DNA of 30,799 bases, from positions 1 to 30,799 of the forward strand of contig DBEYOB010000073.1 in the NCBI GenBank assembly GCA_048173955.1. Direction: 5' to 3'. A model generated the notes under the pieces. It saw nothing but the letters and a program-made list of their open reading frames with translations, was not told the DNA's origin and did not search any database. Below are positions 15,574 through 22,622 of this stretch, piece after piece. Both the position numbers and the translations under genes were made by a program. Origin of the DNA: CAZUFB01 sp048173955 (lineage in GTDB: Bacteria > Actinomycetota > Coriobacteriia > Coriobacteriales > UMGS124). Numbering within the stretch: the first letter of the stretch is position 1; the number at the start of each line of letters is the position of its first letter.

Positions 15574-16548
15574 GTGCAGACAGAACTCGTCGAAATCGCC
15601 CGCGAAGACCGGACGGATTGCCTTGTTGCGGACGTGGTCGCGCTTTGGCGCGCGTCGGTCGAAGCGACCCATACGTTTCTGACCCCTCCCGAGATCGACG
15701 CCATCGAGGCGTACGTGCCCGATGCCATCCGCGCGGTGCCGCTCCTGGAGGTCGCCATGGCGGGCGACGGGCACCCCGTCGGCTTCGCCGGCATCGACGG
15801 CGACATGCTCGAGATGCTGTTCGTCGCCCCCGACCTGCGGGGCACCGGCGTCGGCTCCCTCTTGCTCGACCGCGCCTTTGTCCAAGGCGTGCGTCGCGTC
15901 GACGTCAACGAGCAGAATCCCCAGGCCCGCGGTTTCTACGAGCACAAGGGCTTCCGGGTCGTCGGCCGGTCCGAACTCGACGGCCAGGGCGCCCCCTACC
16001 CGATCCTGCACATGGCGCTCGCCGAGTACCGCATCCTGAGCGAATCCGAGATCGACCGCGCCCTCTTTGCCCAGTTCGTGCGCCATCAGGTCGTTGTGGA
16101 CTGCTGGCGCAAGGTCGACAGCGCCTGGACGGTCAAGCCCGACCCGTTCGTCGACGACTGGTCCGAGGACGACTATCGAACGCTGGTCGCCTGCCTCAAA
16201 AACACGGCAAGGACGGGCGGCTTCGTCTGCGGGGCGTTCGTCGCCGGCACGCTCAAGGGGTTCGTCTCCGTAGAGCCCGGCCTGTTCGGGGGCGATCAGG
16301 GATACCTCGACCTGTCCAGCCTCCATGTGTCCGAGGACGTGCGCGGCCGCGGCATCGGGACGGAGCTGTTCCGCCGCGCCGCGGGTTGGGCGCGGCAGGC
16401 CGGCGCCCGCAAGCTGTACGTCTCGGCCCATTCCGCCGTCGAGACCCAGGCGTTCTACCGGGCGATGGGATGCGTCGAGGCGCAAGAGTACGACATGCGC
16501 CACGTTGAGAGGGAGCCGTTCGACTGCCAGCTGGAGTGCGAGCTGTAG
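15574..16548 (+). CDS. Tandem GNAT-domain acetyltransferase
   Basis: The protein has 324 residues. GTG 15574 was chosen because GGAAAGGACGCCCC precedes it; an ATG 17 codons upstream has no such site. Two GNAT domains lie in series. The first (about 1-150) begins VALWRASVEATHTFLT, like YjaB-type enzymes, with the acetyl-CoA loop LFVAPDLRGTGVGSLLLDRA and NPQARGFYEHKGF. The second (about 155-324) has LHVSEDVRGRGIGTELFRRA and ETQAFYRAMGC. Both Q/RxxGxG/A loops are intact, so both may bind acetyl-CoA. Such enzymes acetylate small amines, antibiotics or protein N-termini; the acceptor cannot be inferred. It may be a separate unit from the SOS operon and converges with the MFS gene, 78 bp away. Confidence 0.88.
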   Translation: MQTELVEIAREDRTDCLVADVVALWRASVEATHTFLTPPEIDAIEAYVPDAIRAVPLLEVAMAGDGHPVGFAGIDGDMLEMLFVAPDLRGTGVGSLLLDRAFVQGVRRVDVNEQNPQARGFYEHKGFRVVGRSELDGQGAPYPILHMALAEYRILSESEIDRALFAQFVRHQVVVDCWRKVDSAWTVKPDPFVDDWSEDDYRTLVACLKNTARTGGFVCGAFVAGTLKGFVSVEPGLFGGDQGYLDLSSLHVSEDVRGRGIGTELFRRAAGWARQAGARKLYVSAHSAVETQAFYRAMGCVEAQEYDMRHVEREPFDCQLECEL

Positions 16549-16626
16549 GGAGCCTGCGGACGGTCCGGGACTGCCGCCCATGGTTTCGGCATGGCCCGGC
16601 ACCCCGGTTCGGCATCGCTGGAGCTG

Positions 16627-17796
16627 CTACCCCCTGCGCGCTTCCAGCCGAGGCAGCAGCCATGCCGCGCAGAACAGCAGGGCGGCCGCGGCTATGCACC
16701 CGCCCACGATGCCGATGAGCGAGATCGCCCCGAGCGAGCTCACGCCGCCGCCGACCGCCGTACCCAGGCCGATGCCCAGGTTGAAGATGCCCGAGTAGAT
16801 CGACATCGCCACGGCGGAGGTCTCGTTGTCGGTGAGGCCGATCACCACCCCCTGGAATGCCACGTTGAACGCCGTGGCGCACATCCCCCACACCACGCAG
16901 ACGGCCGCCAGCGCCCCCGTCCCGAGATGGGCCGCCGGCAGCATCGCCAGCAGGGGCAGCGCGATTCCCGCAAGGGACCCGAGCGCGAACAGGCGCCGGC
17001 GTCCGTCGTAGAAACGGGCGTACAGGAGGCTCCCCGCGATGCCCGCGACGCCGAAGACGGTGAGCAGCGTCGTGATGGGCCCCTCGCCAAGGAGTGCGAC
17101 CTGCTGCAGGAACGGCTCGATGTAGCTGTAGCCCGTGTAGTAGGCGGTGGCGAAGAGCGCGACGAGCACATAGACTCCCACGAGCGCCGAGTTGCGCAGC
17201 AGCACCGGGAGGCGCTTGAGCGTGAACGGCTCGCCCGCCTCGAGCTTGGGGAAGACGAAGGCCAGGTAGACGGCGATGCACACGGCGACGATGCCGACGC
17301 ACCCGAACGCCATGCGCCAGCCGAGCGCCAGTCCGACCGCGCGTCCCAGGGGCATGCCGAGGATCATCGCGATCGACGTCCCCGCCGAGACCATGCTGAT
17401 GGCGAGCGCCTGGTACTTGGGCGGGGCCACACGGACTGCCATCGGCGTCGTGATCGACCAGAACACCGCATGGGCGCATGCGACGACGAGCCGGGCGACG
17501 ACCAGCATCGCAAAGCCGGTCGCGAAATACGAGAGCGCCTGCCCCGCGGCGAACACGGCGATGACCGCCAGAAGCAGCCCGCGGTACCCGAAGCGCGAGG
17601 ACGCCATCATGAGCGGCAGCGACAGAAGCATGACCGCCCAGGCGTAGACGGTGATGACCATGCCGGCCTGGCCCTCGGACACCCCAAGGTCGGCGGCGAT
17701 GTCGGTCAGAAGACCGATGGGCATGAACTCCGAGGTGTTGAACACGAATGCGGAGAACGTCAGCCCGATGAGCGCGAGCCACTGGCGGGGCGTCAT
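16627..17796 (-). CDS. MFS sugar/drug efflux transporter (SotB/DHA1-like)
   Basis: The protein is 389 residues from ATG 17794-17796 (AGGGCGGCACC upstream). Longer starts exist at 17832 (ATG) and 17874 (TTG) but have poorer ribosome sites, and the family's first helix begins right after MTPRQWLALIG. Twelve hydrophobic segments are visible. The N-terminal signature FNTSEFMPIGLLTDIA, the motif-A region (ASSRFGYRGLL) and FWSITTPMAVRVAPPKYQ match the SotB/YdeA efflux family, which exports sugars, IPTG-like compounds or drugs. The conserved second-half segment GTAFNVAFQGV appears as CATAFNVAFQGVVIGL. The neighbouring acetyltransferase is convergent, not in an operon; efflux plus acetylation could form a loose resistance pair, but that is speculative. 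Confidence 0.88.
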   Translation of the reverse strand: MTPRQWLALIGLTFSAFVFNTSEFMPIGLLTDIAADLGVSEGQAGMVITVYAWAVMLLSLPLMMASSRFGYRGLLLAVIAVFAAGQALSYFATGFAMLVVARLVVACAHAVFWSITTPMAVRVAPPKYQALAISMVSAGTSIAMILGMPLGRAVGLALGWRMAFGCVGIVAVCIAVYLAFVFPKLEAGEPFTLKRLPVLLRNSALVGVYVLVALFATAYYTGYSYIEPFLQQVALLGEGPITTLLTVFGVAGIAGSLLYARFYDGRRRLFALGSLAGIALPLLAMLPAAHLGTGALAAVCVVWGMCATAFNVAFQGVVIGLTDNETSAVAMSIYSGIFNLGIGLGTAVGGGVSSLGAISLIGIVGGCIAAAALLFCAAWLLPRLEARRG

Positions 17797-18136
17797 GGTG
17801 CCGCCCTGCCGGGTGGGTTTGCCCTGCTCCATCGCGTCTTGCTGTGCCTTCTCGTTGATCAGGGTGCCGTCCAAGGCTTGTCACCTGCGCTTCCGACTTC
17901 TCGCAAACGGGTCGATGCGCGTCGAAGGCGCATCAGGGGGCACATTGTAGGCGTGGAGGGCGGGCGGGTGCGGTGTGCCTGCCACTCTCCCAAAAGCTTC
18001 ATCTGGGCCGGGTGCCGGAGCCGCCAATGCGGCGCCGTGTCGCGATGCCCCGACGGCGTCAGGAGGACGATGTGCGCGCAAGTTTCCCGCTGAGCCCGCC
18101 GGCAAACATGCCAGCAAACACGGCATCAAACCTGCC
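17797..18136. other. Upstream region of the MFS gene, no gene seen
   Basis: The 340 bp between the MFS start and the second palindromic repeat hold no gene I can support. Apart from alternative MFS starts at 17832 and 17874, I see no clear promoter or hairpin. The long minus-strand open frame across 17881-18462 runs through the palindromic repeat and has no recognisable protein character. Confidence 0.4.
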
Positions 18137-18358
18137 GCGTGACAGAAAACCGCCTTCGCCGCTACCTTTTTCTGCGTTGTGTACGCTCTTTCAGAGTTGA
18201 TAATCGAACCGACTATCTGCCGAACTGGGGTTTTGGTGCAAGCGGGTTTGTCGCTGGGTTTCGAGGAGGCTGTTTCGGCGCGTTCTGACCGTCGACACCC
18301 CATCCGTTTCGTACACAGCGGCGAAAAAGGTATGGCCTGACCCCAGTTTCTGTCACGT
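18137..18358. repeat. Near-palindromic repeat element, copy 2 (~222 bp)
   Basis: Two 48-bp inverted arms (18138-18185 and 18310-18357) begin with the identical CGTGACAGAAA and end with TACCTTTTTC, then GC, then TGTGTACG; their middles differ. They bracket ~124 bp. Arm length, end sequences and orientation match copy 1 at 12901-13132. The element lies wholly between genes. No target-site duplication is obvious. It is probably a non-autonomous mobile repeat or a structured intergenic RNA/DNA element. Confidence 0.65.
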
Positions 18359-18582
18359 GGGGGTTGCGGCGTCGCCGACGGGGATGCAGTTCGTTGTCGG
18401 GCGACCGCGGGGCCGACAATGTCGAGGAGGAAGGCGCTGCGCCTTCCGCTGGTTTGCGGCACGTGGCCATGCCCGGCCGAACATGGCGCCCCTGCCGTTC
18501 GAAGAGGGGCAATTCAACTGGGGCGGCTACTTCGTCACCAGGTGCTCAGCACGGCGCGGCCCTTATGTTGACTCGCTCACGA

Positions 18583-20148
18583 CTATTTGGTCGAACGGCT
18601 TGGCGAGGCGTTTGACACGTGATCGGCGGCGCGGGAATAGGTCCGTCCTCTCGTGTTGCCATGTGCCTCGAGGACGCCCGCGTCGACGAGCTGGGCAAGG
18701 AACCGTTGCGCCGTGCGCGGCGAGATCCCACAGCGTGCGGCGACGTCCTTTACGGTGATCGCAGGATGGTCGATGAAGAGGGCTTCGATTTCGGACCAGC
18801 GCTGGTCCGAGGTGCTGCGAGTTGGGGTGCGTCGCGGGGATGGCGAGGGGGTGGCGCCTCCTGCGGAAAGGTCGGGCGCTTGAACCGCGGGAATTGAGAT
18901 GCTTCCAGTGCCGGAATTTTCTGTCACGCTTCCCTTTGCACCTTCTGTGTCTTGCCCATTCGCGGAGTTGCCCACTTGGGGAAATCGCAGAGGAATAACG
19001 GCGGTGAATACATCGCCTTCTTTGAGCATCGGGTCGGCTCCGGAATAGACGCGCGTATACTTGAACAGGGCCTTTGTTCCGGAACCAAGCTCTTCTGCCA
19101 ATCCTATCTGGTTGAAAAAGCGTTCAATGATGGGGTTCTTGGGGATGGGCGTTACATTTTCGGGGGTCAGCTGCCCTTCGAACGACGCCCGGCTTGCGTT
19201 GGTGGCAGTCAGTTGGTCGCGGTTAATTGTTATGCGTGCCGGAAGGAGGCTGAGATATTCCCGGTGCATCAGACTATTAGCGACGATTTCGCGCACGATG
19301 ATGTCACGCGGACTGATGGCGTGGGACCCTTCCAATTGGAATCGGTCTGGCAAATGTTTTGCCAGGAATTCGGACAGTTCCCTGTGGGCGTCGACGAGGT
19401 TGGTCGTTACGGTGAGTCGGTCGTCGTAGCGGTCCGTATCCTCGATGATGACCAGGGCGTCTGTCTTGTAGGCCGGGCAGACCGATGCGATGACGTCGTC
19501 TCGTCCGAGCAGAAGCGCCGCTGCCAGCGTGTACCCTTCGACCCCCGTTTCGTAGTTGAGCGCATATAGCCGCATGCTTTTGAGAATCTCCCGGTCTCCC
19601 ATCTCCCTCCAGGGATGGTTGGCCCGCTTTCGGTACGCCATGCGCCGGTAGGTGCCCATGCGGTCGAGGTCGAGGTCGGAATCGGTGAGGTAGGGGTAGA
19701 TCTTTTGCTCTGAGTACATGCCTTGCTTGCGCAAGTACAGCAGAGCCAGCGCATCAGGCTTGGTAACTTTGACGTCGACGTCTTCTATCCTGTCAAACAC
19801 CGTTTTTTTATACCGATGGATTACGGGGCTCGAGGGAACCCAGACGCGTATCACCAATTTGCCGTCATGAACGATGTCTTCGAACTCAACGGCCACCGGA
19901 GGATCGAACAATACCTCGTTTTTAACGGTGTTGATGATATTGCGCTTGATGGATAGGGCGGCCTTTGTGGGAATGCCGGTTACCGTGCCGTCATCGGCGA
20001 TGCCGAGAAAGATGCTCCCTCCGAACCGGTTGCTGAACGAGCATATTGTCTCGAACGTGTCTTGGCCCGGCTGGTTGCCACAGCGCTTGAACTCGATGGA
20101 CACGGTTTCGCCTATGGCGAGCGTCTCGGCGAACTGCTCCGGCGTCAT
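18583..20148 (-). CDS. Schlafen/AlbA_2-domain ATP-binding transcriptional regulator
   Basis: The protein has 521 residues; ATG 20146-20148 has AGGAGGCCCAT directly upstream. The N-terminal AlbA_2/Schlafen domain (1-130) shows VSIEFKRCG, FETICSFSNRFGGSIFLGIADDGTVTGI and a basic VIHRYKKTVFDR. The middle (about 260-390) has the family's C-terminal ATPase-like block with DIIVREIVANSLMHREY and NPIIERFFNQIGLAEELGSG. A disordered Ser/Thr/Pro linker precedes a C-terminal winged helix (about 448-500: ITVKDVAARCGISPRTAQRFLAQL). Proteins of this layout are stand-alone regulators or defence-linked nucleases of unclear function. Codon use has more A/T than its neighbours, and the AT-rich repeat array upstream adds to an impression of horizontal acquisition. 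It is monocistronic. Confidence 0.88.
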   Translation of the reverse strand: MTPEQFAETLAIGETVSIEFKRCGNQPGQDTFETICSFSNRFGGSIFLGIADDGTVTGIPTKAALSIKRNIINTVKNEVLFDPPVAVEFEDIVHDGKLVIRVWVPSSPVIHRYKKTVFDRIEDVDVKVTKPDALALLYLRKQGMYSEQKIYPYLTDSDLDLDRMGTYRRMAYRKRANHPWREMGDREILKSMRLYALNYETGVEGYTLAAALLLGRDDVIASVCPAYKTDALVIIEDTDRYDDRLTVTTNLVDAHRELSEFLAKHLPDRFQLEGSHAISPRDIIVREIVANSLMHREYLSLLPARITINRDQLTATNASRASFEGQLTPENVTPIPKNPIIERFFNQIGLAEELGSGTKALFKYTRVYSGADPMLKEGDVFTAVIPLRFPQVGNSANGQDTEGAKGSVTENSGTGSISIPAVQAPDLSAGGATPSPSPRRTPTRSTSDQRWSEIEALFIDHPAITVKDVAARCGISPRTAQRFLAQLVDAGVLEAHGNTRGRTYSRAADHVSNASPSRSTK

Positions 20149-20183
20149 ATGGGCCTCCTGCGATTTGGCTGACCAACATGCGG

Positions 20184-20273
20184 CGACGCAATGATATGAC
20201 GTAATGACGTAATGACGCAATGGGATACAGATTATTGAGCGAAATGACGTAATATCATGACGTAATGACGCAA
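20184..20273. repeat. TGACGTAA/TGACGCAA repeat array upstream of the AlbA_2 gene
   Basis: Three exact 8-bp units stand head to tail at 20197-20220 (TGACGTAA, TGACGTAA, TGACGCAA), preceded by a CGACGCAA at 20184-20191. A second block has TGACGTAA at 20245-20252 and a tandem TGACGTAA-TGACGCAA at 20258-20273. The last two units of each block repeat at a distance of 53 bp. The array lies 36-125 bp before the ATG at 20148, within AT-rich DNA, exactly where promoter and operators should be. An iteron-like operator, possibly bound by the gene's own product, is the simplest reading. Confidence 0.75.
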
Positions 20274-20395
20274 TAGAGGCCATTTAATTGCGACACGACA
20301 TATGCAGACTGAGCTCACCGCATGGTGATACCGCCCATGCATGTCCGGCCGCTGCGCTGCAGCCATGCTGCGTTGCCGTTTTTCGGTCACCGGGG

Positions 20396-20433
20396 TCGCC
20401 GGATTCGGCCGAGTTTCCGACCGAATCCGGCGA
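20396..20433 (-). terminator. Hairpin after the first Nif11-leader-like gene
   Basis: A perfect 13-bp inverted repeat (20396-20408 TCGCCGGATTCGG with 20421-20433 CCGAATCCGGCGA) lies ~60 bp past the stop of the gene at 20496-20783. On the minus strand it is followed by CCCCGGTGACCG, with no U-run; on the + strand by TTGCATAGTTTCG. Termination is likely but not certain. Confidence 0.45.
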
Positions 20434-20495
20434 TTGCATAGTTTCGTCGGTCGAGTTTTAGACGTGATGTCTGCTGTCGGAACCGGTGTCTTCCG

Positions 20496-20783
20496 TTAGA
20501 ACCGGCACCCGCATCCGTCGCAGAAGTCGCCCTCGGGGTAGATGTTGATCTGCCCGCCGCACCAGGGGCAGGTGCGGTTGTAGTTCCCGCCTCCGCCACC
20601 GCAGCCGCCGGCGACATCTTCGAGCTCCTCGTCGGCGAGGGCGCCGGTGCCGTGGAAGCGCGCGTAGATTTCCGTCGCCCGCTCGCCGGTGATGGTCGAG
20701 CCGTTCTCCTTGGCGATGGCGGCGACCTCCTCGGGGCTCCGTGCGGCGCGTACCCGCTTGATCGTTTCGCTGCCGTTCAGCAT
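20496..20783 (-). CDS. Nif11-leader-like peptide with Cys-rich zinc-ribbon-like tail (paralogue A)
   Basis: The protein has 95 residues; ATG 20781-20783 has GGGAGGAACCGACC upstream. Residues 1-60 match the Nif11-like leader pattern of peptide-natural-product precursors: a helical, acidic N-terminus (PEEVAAIAKENG, ATEIYARFHGTG) ending ADEELEDVAGGCG, the double-Gly cleavage motif. The remaining 34 residues are Gly-rich, then TCPWCGG, and FCDGCGCRF with C72, C75, C88, C91 and C93, a pattern able to bind zinc or be crosslinked. No lanthionine synthase, radical SAM maturase, C39-peptidase transporter or other processing gene is in the window. It lies 121 bp after the secreted protein gene at 20905 on the same strand and may share its transcript. 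It could instead be a non-processed regulator. Paralogue B is at 26921-27229. Confidence 0.8.
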   Translation of the reverse strand: MLNGSETIKRVRAARSPEEVAAIAKENGSTITGERATEIYARFHGTGALADEELEDVAGGCGGGGGNYNRTCPWCGGQINIYPEGDFCDGCGCRF

Positions 20784-20904
20784 GGTCGGTTCCTCCCTGT
20801 GCATGTATCCGTTGTCCTCAAATCTGCCGTGCCGGCTGCCGGTGCTGGGCCGCCGGGCGGCGCGTTGCTGCCTGGCGCCGTGCCGGCGGCCGGTCCCGTT
20901 CGCG

Positions 20905-22038
20905 CTAGGCCAGCGTAATGCTCGCGTAGATGGCGTCGAGCGTGGGAGCGTACTGCTCGTAGTCGTCGGCGGTGCAGTCCCCGACGATGTAGGTCGTCGT
21001 TCCGTCCTCCAGGACGACGCAGCCGTAGGTCGTCACGTACTCGACGTCTTCGAACTCGTAGCGCGTGACGAACTGGAACACGGTCGTGTCGTCGTCGTTC
21101 CACGACACCGAGCCGCTCTCGACCTCGCCCTCGAGGATGGCGGCGAGGTCTTCGACCTCGGCGGTCAGATCCTCCTCCGTGGGGCTCTCGACGCTGGGCA
21201 GGGCGTCGCCCACCGCGCGCACGGTGAGGCTGCCGTCGGCGTTCGCCCAGGCAGCCAGCTCGTCGCCCGCCCCCTCGATCTCGGTCTCCTCCAGGTCGGC
21301 GGGCAGGCCGAACGAAAGCCCCATCGCCTCGACCTGCTGGTAGAGCTTGACCGCGGGCGCCGTCGCGGCCTCGTCGGCCTCCGCCAGGGCGATGGAGGCG
21401 ATCATCGCGTCGATGGTGTCCTCGTGCGGCGCGACGTCCTCATCGATGCAGGTGACCTGCACACAGGCATAGCTGCCCGCGCCGGTGGGGACGTACACGA
21501 AGGCGAAGTAGGCGGACAGGTTGCCCTCCTCCTCGGCGGGCTCGTCGACCTCGAAGAGATAGCCCGTCGTGCCGTCGGCGAGCTCCACGACCTCGTCGGA
21601 GGTGACGGCGGAGTCCATCCCCTCGACCAGCTCGTCCGCCTTGGCGGTGAAGAACTCCAGCTGCTCGTCGGCGTCTTCGGGCACGGACTCGCCCTCTTCG
21701 GCGAAGTCGGTGATGGCGACCGAGAGCGTGCCTTCGGGGAGCGCGGCTGTAAGCATGTTGGCTTCGTCCAGGTCGAGAATCTCCATGTCGAGCGGGGCGT
21801 CGACGCGCACACCGGCAAACGAGAGGATCTGGGAGCCCTCGATGTCGGCCGATTCGGCGTCGGCGGTCTCTTCGGCGGCCTCGGCGGGGGCGGTCGCCTG
21901 GGGGTCGTCCGCCGCATCCGCGTTCGCGTCGGCGAGGGCGAAGCCGGGCAGGGCGAGGCAGGTTCCCGCCACCGAGAGCGAGACGAGGGCGGACAGGACG
22001 GCCGAGGGGCGGCGTGCGGTGTGTGCGGTGCGTTTCAT
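20905..22038 (-). CDS. Secreted protein with two related ~140-residue domains, function unknown
   Basis: The protein has 377 residues; ATG 22038 follows AAAAAGGAGGCTCACC. A Sec signal peptide (basic MKRTAHTARR, hydrophobic to FALA, about residue 36) is followed by an acidic Ala/Glu linker. Two domains then repeat the same plan: domain 1 (about 67-215) ends DTIDAMIASIALA and domain 2 (about 230-377) ends PTLDAIYASITLA. Each starts with an amphipathic strand (FAGVRVDAPLD / MGLSFGLPADLEE) and has an aromatic strand near the end (YACVQVTCIDED / TTYIVGDCTADDY). The fold resembles PsbP/Mog1-like lipoprotein modules; this is inferred from pattern only. The mature protein is very acidic. No lipobox Cys is present, so it is released or cell-wall held. 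No recognised family. Confidence 0.8.
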   Translation of the reverse strand: MKRTAHTARRPSAVLSALVSLSVAGTCLALPGFALADANADAADDPQATAPAEAAEETADAESADIEGSQILSFAGVRVDAPLDMEILDLDEANMLTAALPEGTLSVAITDFAEEGESVPEDADEQLEFFTAKADELVEGMDSAVTSDEVVELADGTTGYLFEVDEPAEEEGNLSAYFAFVYVPTGAGSYACVQVTCIDEDVAPHEDTIDAMIASIALAEADEAATAPAVKLYQQVEAMGLSFGLPADLEETEIEGAGDELAAWANADGSLTVRAVGDALPSVESPTEEDLTAEVEDLAAILEGEVESGSVSWNDDDTTVFQFVTRYEFEDVEYVTTYGCVVLEDGTTTYIVGDCTADDYEQYAPTLDAIYASITLA

Positions 22039-22577
22039 GGTGAGCCTCCTTTTTGCTGCGGCAGATGTGCCGAGCGCTTGCGGGCTAGGCCGGCGGGCGG
22101 CCTCGACGATGCCAGATTAACGGTGCAGGCCCGGATATCCGGCCTGCGGGAGCGAACGGTGGCGGAGGCGCGCGAACGACATGCCGCGCGGGCGGCCGGT
22201 GCGGGGCGCGGATGACGGGTGCGGATGGCCGGGCGGCGTGGATGGCGACCCGCGGGCGGGGTGCCTGCGGCGCGGGGCGATGTCGGGCGGCGTGCGGGCA
22301 AGGCGGCGTGTGGGCCGGGCGGAGTGCAGACCAAACGGGGGCGTTGTCTGAAGAAAACGAAGATAAGAACGATTTGAAACGAGCAGACGGGGTTGTTTTG
22401 GGGGCTGAGATAGCTTAAAGGTAAATTAGCTTTACGAAACAAAAAGCTGATTGCAATCTGCTCGCGAATTCGAAGGCAAACGTGCATGAGGAATCGTTCG
22501 TAACTGCCACTTTTTCAGACAACGCCCGTTTTTCTCCGCCGGTAGCCCCGCCCGTAGGTATCCCGTCCTCCAGTAGT
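22039..22577. other. Intergenic region with AT-rich promoter zone
   Basis: About 540 bp lie between the starts and stops of two minus-strand genes. The half nearest the secreted-protein gene is GC-rich with no gene. 22340-22470 is AT-rich (CTTAAAGGTAAATTAGCTTT, GAAACAAAAAGC) and probably holds the promoter of the gene starting at 22038, about 350 nt upstream. No single -35/-10 pair stood out. Confidence 0.4.
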
Positions 22578-22612
22578 CCCGCCCGCGGGCCAATCGGCGG
22601 CCCGCGGGCGGG
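22578..22612 (-). terminator. Hairpin terminator of the KUP gene
   Basis: A perfect 14-bp stem (22578-22591 with 22599-22612, CCCGCCCGCGGGCC / GGCCCGCGGGCGGG) with a 7-nt loop lies 10 bp past the stop of the KUP gene. There is no U-tract on either side. Confidence 0.55.
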
Positions 22613-22622
22613 ATGCCTCCGC

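Noticed and set aside
17881..18462. Minus-strand 193-codon frame through repeat copy 2
   Set aside because: It crosses the palindromic element and a promoter region, has no ribosome site and no protein-like character.
20184..20273. Possible small CRISPR array
   Set aside because: Units are 8 bp and mostly head to tail without spacers; there are no cas genes.
20689..22215. 508-codon + strand open frame
   Set aside because: Antisense to the secreted protein gene, which has a signal peptide and a strong ribosome site.
22035..22487. Minus-strand 150-codon frame before the secreted protein gene
   Set aside because: It mixes an AT-rich promoter-like stretch with GC-rich low-complexity sequence and has no start signal or domain.
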